From: an uncultured Clostridia bacterium
GTDB taxonomy: Bacteria > Bacillota > Clostridia > Christensenellales > Aristaeellaceae
Reading direction: 5' to 3'
Assembly (NCBI GenBank): GCA_934670175.1
Contig: CAKUOX010000084.1
Location: forward strand, 1 to 8,559
DNA: 8,559 nucleotides
Shown: piece by piece, positions 1 to 5,577 of the stretch
Numbering within the stretch: the first letter of the stretch is position 1
Layout of the letters: the number at the start of each line of letters is the position of its first letter
Made by a program: the position numbers and the translations under genes
Notes under the pieces: generated by a model
Told to the model about the DNA's origin: nothing
Seen by the model: only the letters and a program-made list of their open reading frames with translations
Database searches by the model: none

Positions 1-447
1 CGCGTATACCGCGCCGACGAGGCCGACGCGACGCACAGCCCGGTGTTCCATCAGCTGGAGGGCCTGGTGATCGACGAAAACATCACCATGGGCGATCTGA
101 AGGGCACGCTGGACGAGTTTGCCCGCCAGATGTACGGCGAGGGCATCTCCACGCGCTTCCGCCCGTCCTTCTTCCCGTTTACGGAGCCGTCGGCCGAGGT
201 CGATCTGACCTGCGCCAACTGCAAGGGCAAGGGCTGCCGTATGTGCAAGGGCACGGGCTGGATCGAGGTGCTGGGCGCGGGCATGGTGAACCCGCATGTG
301 CTGGAAATGTGCGGCATCGATCCGAAGAAGTATTCGGGCTTCGCGTTCGGCATGGGCGTGGAGCGCACGGCGCTGCTTAAATACAATATCCCGAACCTGC
401 GCTATCTGTATGAAAATGATTTGCGCTTCCTGACGCAGTATCGCTGA
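1..447 (+). CDS. pheS: Phenylalanine--tRNA ligase alpha subunit (PheS), 3' part
   Basis: This is the C-terminal 148 residues of PheS, open at the left window edge; the full family protein is about 340 residues, so more than half lies outside. PheS carries the class II catalytic core that activates phenylalanine and charges tRNA(Phe) in the cytoplasm, as an alpha2-beta2 enzyme with PheT. Visible marks are motif 2 (RVYRADEADATHS, fragment residues 1-13, then FHQLEG), a CX2CX4CX2C segment (fragment Cys 71, 74, 79, 82) leading into GTGWIEVLGAGMV, and motif 3 (GFAFGMGVER, about 113-122). The alanine of GFAFG that helps size the amino-acid pocket is kept. The protein ends ENDLRFLTQYR, the usual PheS C-terminus, so the stop is genuine. 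pheT follows after 32 bases, the standard pheST operon order. Any T-box leader controlling the operon would lie upstream of this window. Confidence 0.97.
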   Translation, partial: RVYRADEADATHSPVFHQLEGLVIDENITMGDLKGTLDEFARQMYGEGISTRFRPSFFPFTEPSAEVDLTCANCKGKGCRMCKGTGWIEVLGAGMVNPHVLEMCGIDPKKYSGFAFGMGVERTALLKYNIPNLRYLYENDLRFLTQYR

Positions 448-479
448 CGGATCAAAGAAAGAGGGGAGCTGAAGGAATT

Positions 480-2870
480 ATGAAGGTGCCAATGAAGTGG
501 CTTCGGGAATATGTGGACATCAACATGGGCGGCGAGGAATACGCCTCCAAAATGATTATGACCGGCACGGCCGTCGAGGGCGTGGAAAAGACCGGCACGC
601 AGTTTGACAACGTGGTCGTAGGCAAGGTGCTTACCTGCGTGGATCATCCCAATTCCGACCACCTGCACATCTGCATGGTGGATGTCGGTAAGGAAGAGCC
701 GATCCAGATCGTATGCGGCGCGCCGAACGTGCACGCGGGCATGCGCGTGGCGGCGGCGCTCGAGGGTGCGCACCTGCCGGGCGGCGTGAAGATCAAGAAG
801 GGCAAGATGCGCGGGGAGGTTTCCTGCGGTATGCTGTGCTCCGGCCCCGAGCTGGATGTTCCCGCCGGCCTGTATCCGCATATCGGCGATGAAGGTATTC
901 TTGAGGTGTTCGAGGACGTCGCGCCCGGCACGGACGCGCACGAGGTGTTCGGACTGGGCGACGAGGTGGTCGATTTTGAAATTCTGGCGAATCGTCCGGA
1001 TTGCCTGAGCGTGTGGGGACTGGCGCGTGAAAGCTCCGCCGTGCTGAACGAGCATTTTGTGATGCCGGAAATCAGCGTTGAGGAGAACGGCAAGGGCAAA
1101 TTTGAGGATTATGCAAAGGTCGAGGTGCTGGACAACGAGACCTGCCCGCGCTACTGCGCCCGCGTGATCACGAATGTGAAGATCGGCCCCAGCCCGAAGT
1201 GGATGCGCGAATATCTCTACGGCGCGGGCGTGCGCCCGATCAACAACATCGTGGATATTACCAATTTCGTGATGATGGAGACCGGCCATCCGATGCATGC
1301 GTTCGACCTGTCCCGCGTGAAGGATCAGACCATCGTGGTGCGTCGCGCATATCCGGGCGAAAAGCTGACCACGCTGGATGGCAAGGAGCATGTGCTGGAT
1401 CAGAGCATGCTGGTGATCGCCGACCGCGAAAAGGCCACGGGCCTTGCAGGCATCATGGGCGGCGAGGAATCCGAAATTGAAAACGACACCGCGTCTGTGC
1501 TGTTCGAGTGCGCTGCGTTTGAACGCGCGAACAACCGCGTGACTGCGCGCAAGCTGGGTGTGCGTACCGAGGCCTCCGGCCGCTTTGAAAAGGGCGTTTG
1601 TCCCGCCACGGCCATGGAAGCGCTGGAGCGCGCATGCATGCTGGTGAACGAGCTGGAATGCGGCGACGTGGTGCCCGGCGTGTACGATAATTATCCGCAT
1701 CCCGTTGAGGGCAAGACGATCGAGGCCAGCGTTTCGCGCATCTGCCGCCTGAACGGCGTGGATGTAAGCGGCGATGACATGGAGGATATCCTTAACCGCC
1801 TCTATATCGAGACCGAACGCGTGGGCGATACCCTCACCTGCGAGATTCCGGCCTTCCGTCAGGATATGGATACCGAGGCCGATGTGGCCGAGGAAGTGCT
1901 GCGCATGTACGGCTACGACCATATTCCCTCCACGTTGATGACCGGCGTGACCATGGCGGGCTTCCGCAGCGAGAACATGGCCTTTGGCGACCGCGTGAAG
2001 CGCGCGCTGGTGGGCATGGGCATGTTCGAGATCCTGAATTATTCCTTCATCAGCCCGAAGTGGATCGATAACCTCGGCTTGGCGGCGGACGATGCGCGCC
2101 GCAACGCCGTGGTGCTGCGCAATCCGCTCGGCGAGGATACCTCCGTGATGCGCACGTCGATGGTGCCTTCCATGCTCAAGACCATCGCCTTCAACCTGAA
2201 CCGCGGCAACGCGGACGGCAGGCTGTTCGAGCTCTCCAAGGTATTTGAGCCGACCGGCAAGGCGGGCGAGCTGCCGCACGAGCACAACGCGCTGGTGATC
2301 GGCATGTTCGGCGAGGGCGTGGATTTCTACGCCGTTAAGAACGCGGCGATGTGGCTGATGCAGACCTTCGGCGTAACGCCCAAGGTAGCGGCAGGCGGCG
2401 ATGGCTATTATCATCCGGGCCGCAAGGCGCAGCTGAGTGTGGACGGCAAGGTGCTTTCCCAGCTTGGTGAAATCCATCCGGACGTGGCCGAGCGCTTTGG
2501 CATTGAGACGCGCGTTTATATTGCGGAGATCGACATCGATGCGCTTCGTCCGCTGGAAGCGCAGCTCTACGGCGTGAAGCCGCTGCCGAAGTTCCCGGCG
2601 GTTACGCGCGACATTGCACTGGTGGCGGATGAGTCCGTCGGCACGGGCGCCATGCTGGATACCATCATCGCCAATGGCGGCAAGAATCTGGAAAGCGCGA
2701 AGCTGTTCGATATTTATCGCGGCGATAAGCTGGGCGCGGGCAAGAAGTCCGTGGCCTATGCGCTGACCTTCCGCGCATCGGATCGCACGCTGACCGATGA
2801 GGAGATCTCGGGCGCGATGGCGAAGATACTGCGCGCCGTGCAGAACGAGTACGGTGCGGAGCTGCGCTGA
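480..2870 (+). CDS. pheT: Phenylalanine--tRNA ligase beta subunit (PheT), complete
   Basis: PheT is the non-catalytic but essential partner of PheS. It binds tRNA(Phe) and, by family knowledge, hydrolyses mischarged Tyr-tRNA(Phe). The 796 residues match the usual bacterial length of about 800. Order of domains: N-terminal MKVPMKWLREYVD; EMAP-like tRNA-binding fold about 40-150 (HPNSDHLHICMVDVG near 56-70); B3/B4 editing region about 210-390 with NNIVDITNFVMMETGHPMHAFD (255-276, quoted in part) and GIMGGEES (324-331); B5 domain about 408-485 ending in DMDTEADVAEEVLRMYGYD; catalytic-like core about 490-690; C-terminal anticodon-binding FDX-ACB fold about 700-796 starting KFPAVTRDIALV. The start at 480 fits the conserved PheT N-terminus and has AGGGGAG 11 nt upstream; a second AAGGA lies only 3 nt upstream. 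It is co-transcribed with pheS. No missing domain or frameshift is seen. Confidence 0.98.
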   Translation: MKVPMKWLREYVDINMGGEEYASKMIMTGTAVEGVEKTGTQFDNVVVGKVLTCVDHPNSDHLHICMVDVGKEEPIQIVCGAPNVHAGMRVAAALEGAHLPGGVKIKKGKMRGEVSCGMLCSGPELDVPAGLYPHIGDEGILEVFEDVAPGTDAHEVFGLGDEVVDFEILANRPDCLSVWGLARESSAVLNEHFVMPEISVEENGKGKFEDYAKVEVLDNETCPRYCARVITNVKIGPSPKWMREYLYGAGVRPINNIVDITNFVMMETGHPMHAFDLSRVKDQTIVVRRAYPGEKLTTLDGKEHVLDQSMLVIADREKATGLAGIMGGEESEIENDTASVLFECAAFERANNRVTARKLGVRTEASGRFEKGVCPATAMEALERACMLVNELECGDVVPGVYDNYPHPVEGKTIEASVSRICRLNGVDVSGDDMEDILNRLYIETERVGDTLTCEIPAFRQDMDTEADVAEEVLRMYGYDHIPSTLMTGVTMAGFRSENMAFGDRVKRALVGMGMFEILNYSFISPKWIDNLGLAADDARRNAVVLRNPLGEDTSVMRTSMVPSMLKTIAFNLNRGNADGRLFELSKVFEPTGKAGELPHEHNALVIGMFGEGVDFYAVKNAAMWLMQTFGVTPKVAAGGDGYYHPGRKAQLSVDGKVLSQLGEIHPDVAERFGIETRVYIAEIDIDALRPLEAQLYGVKPLPKFPAVTRDIALVADESVGTGAMLDTIIANGGKNLESAKLFDIYRGDKLGAGKKSVAYALTFRASDRTLTDEEISGAMAKILRAVQNEYGAELR

Positions 2871-2893
2871 TCGGCGCTGCTGTTCGAATGCTT

Positions 2894-2933
2894 CCTACCC
2901 TCCGTGCATGTGCGGAGGGCAGGCTTTGTTTTT
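2894..2933 (+). terminator. Rho-independent terminator of the pheST operon
   Basis: Starting 24 bases after the pheT stop, CCT-A-CCCTCCG (2894-2904) pairs with CGGAGGG-C-AGG (2913-2923). This gives a 10-bp GC-rich stem with one A/C mismatch and an 8-nt loop (TGCATGTG). One C is followed by TTTGTTTTT (2925-2933). Stem, loop and T-tract are canonical, so transcription of pheST probably ends here and the next gene is a separate unit. Confidence 0.85.
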
Positions 2934-3012
2934 GGCATCAGGAATCCACAGAGTGATATGAGCATGTTTTTCGCAGCCGAACGCAAGGCTATGATCGCAT
3001 GCTCCATGATAC

Positions 3013-3037
3013 GGCCGCCTGGCAAATGCAAGCGGCC
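3013..3037. repeat. Inverted repeat just upstream of the -35 box
   Basis: GGCCGC (3013-3018) and GCGGCC (3032-3037) form a perfect 6-bp inverted repeat around 13 bases, ending 4 bases before the -35 hexamer at 3042. Its core GCCGC/GCGGC arms recur in a second inverted repeat just after the transcription start (3079-3106), so it may be an activator or repressor site. It could equally be chance in GC-rich DNA. Confidence 0.4.
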
Positions 3038-3041
3038 ATGC

Positions 3042-3070
3042 TTGACTTGCGCGGACAAATCCGGTAAAAT
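3042..3070 (+). promoter_or_regulatory. Sigma-A-type promoter for the FAD dehydrogenase gene
   Basis: TTGACT (3042-3047) and TAAAAT (3065-3070) are separated by exactly 17 bases, each hexamer one base away from consensus. Transcription would begin near 3077 and leave a leader of about 57 nt before the ATG at 3134. The promoter lies after the pheST terminator, which supports an independent transcription unit. The stretch from 2934 to 3041 shows no credible gene. A 77-codon frame at 2904-3137 crosses the terminator and promoter and is not supported. Confidence 0.75.
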
Positions 3071-3078
3071 AAAGATTG

Positions 3079-3106
3079 AGCCGCCAGACATTATGTCCGC
3101 GCGGCT
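3079..3106 (+). promoter_or_regulatory. Two-part inverted repeat in the 5' leader
   Basis: AGCCGC (3079-3084) pairs with GCGGCT (3101-3106), and inside it GACA (3087-3090) pairs with TGTC (3094-3097). As DNA the inner part reads as a palindrome, GACAT-T-ATGTC (3087-3097). It falls at the very beginning of the predicted transcript, where it could be a repressor operator or a 5'-end stem that stabilises the mRNA. It ends 9 bases before the AAAAAGGA ribosome binding site (3116-3123), so it does not bury that site. Confidence 0.45.
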
Positions 3107-3133
3107 GCAATATCGAAAAAGGAAACAGATAAT

Positions 3134-4537
3134 ATGAATACGGATGTTGTAATCATCGGCGCAGGCCCGTCGGGCATTTTCACGGCCATGGAGCTGATCC
3201 GCAAGGGCAGCAAGCGTCACATTACGATCGTTGAAAAGGGCAACGCAATTGAAAACCGCTTTTGCCCGAAGGTAAAAACCAAAAAGTGCATGAATTGCAA
3301 GCCCTATTGCCACATCACCACCGGTTTTTCCGGTGCGGGTGCGTTTTCGGACGGCAAGCTCTCGCTCAGCTACGAGGTCGGCGGCGACTTTCCGAGCCTC
3401 GTGGGCGAGAACCATGCGCAGGAGCTGATCGATTATGCGGATAAGATCTATCTGGAATTCGGCGCGGACACGAAGATTGAGGGCGTTGCGGATCCGGAGG
3501 CCGTGAAGGAAATCCGCCGCCGCGCCATTCAGGCCGGTCTGAAGCTGGTGGACTGCCCGATCCGTCATATGGGCACGGAGAAGGCGCAGGCGATCTACTA
3601 TGCCATCGAGCAGTACCTGCTGGAAAACGGCGTGGAGATCATCTTCGGTTGGGAATGCGTGGATCTGGTGCTGGAGGGCGGCGCCTGCCTGGGCGTGCGC
3701 ATCCGCCGGAAGGACGAGGAGCGCGAGCTTCGCGCCGAGCGCACCGTGATCGCCACTGGCAGGCGCGGCGCGGACTGGCTGGAACGCATCTGCACCGAGC
3801 ATGGCGTGGCGCATCAGCCGGGTACGGTGGACATCGGCGTGCGCGTGGAATGCCGAAACGAGATCATGGAAGAGGTCAACAAGGTGCTCTACGAATCCAA
3901 GCTCATCGGCTATCCGCGTCCGTTTAAAAACAAAGTGCGCACCTTCTGCCAGAACCCGGGCGGCTTCGTGAGCCAGGAGAATTACGACAACAACCTCGCT
4001 GTCGTCAATGGCCATTCCTATAAGGAGCTCAAGTCCAACAATACGAATCTGGCGATTCTCTGCTCCCACAATTTTTCCGTGCCGTTCAACCAGCCGATCG
4101 CCTATGCGCAGAAGGTCGGCGAGCTGACGAACATGCTCGCCAACGGCCACATTCTGGTGCAGCGCTTCGGCGACATTCTGGACGGCAAGCGCACCTGGGA
4201 AAAGGAGCTGGTGCAGTCGAACGTGAAGCCCACGCTGCCGGATGCGGTGGCGGGAGACATCACCGCTGCGATGCCCTATCGCGCCATGACGAATATTATC
4301 GCCTTCATTCAGGCGATGGATCAGGTGGTGCCGGGCTTTGCATCCCATGAGACGCTGCTGTATTCGCCGGAGCTGAAGTTCTATTCCAACCGTATCAAGA
4401 TGGATGCGGAGCTGAACACCTCCATTCGCGGTCTGCATTGCCTGGGCGACTCCAGCGGCTGGACGCGCGGCCTGATGATGGCCAGCTGCATGGGCGTGGA
4501 AATGGGGCGCCGCCTCGCGGATGCTGAGGGCAAATAA
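3134..4537 (+). CDS. FAD-dependent dehydrogenase, COG2509-like, substrate unknown
   Basis: A 467-residue soluble flavoprotein. The N-terminus is a Rossmann FAD-binding fold: DVVIIGAGPSG (4-14) is the dinucleotide loop and E34 in TIVEKG the expected ribose-binding acid. It is followed by four cysteines (C44, C52, C55, C59; CX7CX2CX3C) and then GFSGAGAFSDGKLS (64-77), a signature I associate with the uncharacterised FAD-dependent dehydrogenases of COG2509. VIATGRRGADW (205-215) is the second FAD-contact strand. LHCLGDSSGWTRGLMMASCMG (434-454, quoted in part) is the C-terminal FAD-binding GD motif. No signal peptide or membrane segment is seen. Family members are not, to my knowledge, biochemically assigned, so no substrate is given; the cysteines could be redox-active or bind a metal or FeS cluster. 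The start has AAAAAGGA (3116-3123) 10 nt upstream and gives the standard short N-terminus. It has its own promoter, and no clear terminator follows before the next promoter. Confidence 0.9.
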   Translation: MNTDVVIIGAGPSGIFTAMELIRKGSKRHITIVEKGNAIENRFCPKVKTKKCMNCKPYCHITTGFSGAGAFSDGKLSLSYEVGGDFPSLVGENHAQELIDYADKIYLEFGADTKIEGVADPEAVKEIRRRAIQAGLKLVDCPIRHMGTEKAQAIYYAIEQYLLENGVEIIFGWECVDLVLEGGACLGVRIRRKDEERELRAERTVIATGRRGADWLERICTEHGVAHQPGTVDIGVRVECRNEIMEEVNKVLYESKLIGYPRPFKNKVRTFCQNPGGFVSQENYDNNLAVVNGHSYKELKSNNTNLAILCSHNFSVPFNQPIAYAQKVGELTNMLANGHILVQRFGDILDGKRTWEKELVQSNVKPTLPDAVAGDITAAMPYRAMTNIIAFIQAMDQVVPGFASHETLLYSPELKFYSNRIKMDAELNTSIRGLHCLGDSSGWTRGLMMASCMGVEMGRRLADAEGK

Positions 4538-4564
4538 AAAGTTTATGAAATTGGTGAAAATATG

Positions 4565-4593
4565 TAGAAAAGGCATGCGATCCGCGCTATAAT
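4565..4593 (+). promoter_or_regulatory. Sigma-A-type promoter for the SDR gene
   Basis: A perfect TATAAT (4588-4593) has TAGAAA (4565-4570, four of six matches to TTGACA) exactly 17 bases upstream. Transcription would begin around 4600, leaving a leader of about 34 nt that contains AAAGGAG (4618-4624), 9 nt before the ATG. The strong -10 and RBS suggest a well-expressed gene. The -35 is the weak part and the -10 is overlapped by a palindrome, which would suit regulation. Confidence 0.65.
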
Positions 4594-4607
4594 ATAGCTT
4601 AGTGGAT
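4580..4607. promoter_or_regulatory. Palindrome over the -10 box, possible operator
   Basis: GCTATA-A-TATAGC (4586-4598) is a perfect 6-bp inverted repeat around one central base, and it contains the whole TATAAT box. Outer arms ATCC (4580-4583) and GGAT (4604-4607) extend it imperfectly, offset by 3 bases. A protein bound here would block RNA polymerase directly. Part of the symmetry comes from TATAAT itself being nearly palindromic, so this is suggestive only. Confidence 0.4.
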
Positions 4608-4633
4608 TAATACTTACAAAGGAGTGTATTTAT

Positions 4634-5509
4634 ATGGTCGATATGAGCAAATGGCAGCAGATCGCCAAAGAGCGCATTCATGATCGCCCTGCGGTGCAGG
4701 GCCGCCTGGGCGGCAAGATCTGCATCGTGACCGGCGCTGCACAGGGCTTTGGCAAGGGCATTGCCGAGGAAATGTACGCCGAGGGCGCGATTGTGGGCAT
4801 CGCCGATATGAACCTTCCGGGCGCTGAAGCCGTGGCTGCGGAGCTGGGCGAGCGCGCGTTTGCCATCGAGGTGAATGTGACGGACGAGGAATCCGTCGCG
4901 CGCATGGTGCAGACCACTGTTGAAAAGTGGGGCGGCCTGGATGTGCTGGTCAGCAATGCGGGCGTGGCGAAGGCCGGCAACCTGATCGAGCTGGAAAAGA
5001 AGACCTTCGATTTCGTTACCAGCATCAACTACACGGGCTATTTCCTCTGCGCCAAGTATGCCGCCGCCATCATGGAGGCCGAGCACGAGGCGGATCCGGA
5101 GGCCTATTTTGACATCGTGACCATCAATTCCAAGTCCGGCCTCGAGGGCAGCAAGAACAACTACGCCTATGCCGGTTCCAAGTTCGGCGGCATTGGCCTT
5201 ACGCAGTCGTTCGCGCTGGAGCTGTGCCCCTACAATATCAAGGTCAACGCCATTTGCCCCGGCAATTATCTGGATGGCCCGCTGTGGTCGGATCCGGAGC
5301 GCGGCCTGTTCGTGCAGTACCTGCACGCGGGCAAGGTGCCTGGCGCGACCTGTGTGGAGGACGTTCGCAAGTATTACATGTCCAAGGTGCCGATGAACCG
5401 CGGCTGCTTCCCCAAGGATGTGGCGCGCGCCATCTTCTACTGCGTGGAGCAGAAGTATGAGACGGGGCAGGCCATTCCGGTGACCGGCGGTCAGGTAATG
5501 CTGAAGTAA
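4634..5509 (+). CDS. SDR-family dehydrogenase, sorbitol-6-phosphate 2-dehydrogenase-like (SrlD-like)
   Basis: A 291-residue classical short-chain dehydrogenase. Visible marks: TGAAQGFG (33-40) nucleotide-binding loop; D58 at the end of beta-2, favouring NAD(H) over NADP(H); NVTD (81-84); SNAG (107-110); N132; catalytic S166, Y179 and K183 (Y-AGS-K). From residue 163 on it closely follows my memory of E. coli SrlD: TINSKSG, GS-K-N, SKFGGIGLTQS, then KVPMNRGC (251-258) and the end TGQAIPVTGGQVM. SrlD interconverts sorbitol 6-phosphate and fructose 6-phosphate with NAD. The likely role is therefore sugar-alcohol phosphate or related polyol oxidation in the cytoplasm, but the exact substrate is inferred. 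It carries about 26 extra N-terminal residues relative to SrlD; the chosen ATG is supported by AAAGGAG 9 nt upstream, and a second in-frame ATG lies at 4643. No PTS or polyol regulator gene is adjacent. Confidence 0.88.
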   Translation: MVDMSKWQQIAKERIHDRPAVQGRLGGKICIVTGAAQGFGKGIAEEMYAEGAIVGIADMNLPGAEAVAAELGERAFAIEVNVTDEESVARMVQTTVEKWGGLDVLVSNAGVAKAGNLIELEKKTFDFVTSINYTGYFLCAKYAAAIMEAEHEADPEAYFDIVTINSKSGLEGSKNNYAYAGSKFGGIGLTQSFALELCPYNIKVNAICPGNYLDGPLWSDPERGLFVQYLHAGKVPGATCVEDVRKYYMSKVPMNRGCFPKDVARAIFYCVEQKYETGQAIPVTGGQVMLK

Positions 5510-5526
5510 TTTTTTTAAACCAAATG

Positions 5527-5555
5527 ACAGCGGGCGGCGATGAACCGCCCGCTGT
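5527..5555 (+). terminator. Strong intergenic hairpin, terminator-like but with no T-tract
   Basis: ACAGCGGGCGG (5527-5537) pairs perfectly with CCGCCCGCTGT (5545-5555) around the 7-nt loop CGATGAA. On the + strand it is followed by GGCATGTTAAAGG with no T-run, so it is not a canonical intrinsic terminator. A T-run (TTTTTTT, 5510-5516) lies upstream instead. On the - strand the bases after the hairpin are not a clean T-tract either. It could be a weak terminator or attenuator, or an mRNA-processing or stability stem, between the SDR gene and the yfhO-like gene. It ends 8 nt before that gene's AAAGGAG. Confidence 0.6.
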
Positions 5556-5577
5556 GGCATGTTAAAGGAGTTGCGAT

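Noticed and set aside
402..2477. A 691-codon open frame on the - strand opposite pheT.
   Set aside because: pheT is unmistakable on the + strand. GC-rich codon bias leaves long antisense frames open; the translation is rich in His, Ala and Arg and matches no family.
3079..3106. Possible riboswitch in the leader of the FAD dehydrogenase gene.
   Set aside because: The leader is only about 57 nt with one small hairpin and no alternative terminator or RBS-masking stem, too little for a known aptamer class.
2904..3137. A 77-codon + strand frame between pheT and the FAD dehydrogenase gene.
   Set aside because: It begins inside the terminator hairpin, runs through the promoter and RBS of the next gene, and has no RBS or motif.
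2756..4576. A 606-codon - strand frame opposite the FAD dehydrogenase.
   Set aside because: It crosses the pheT end, a terminator and a promoter, shows the same His/Ala/Arg-rich composition, and overlaps a clear flavoprotein gene.
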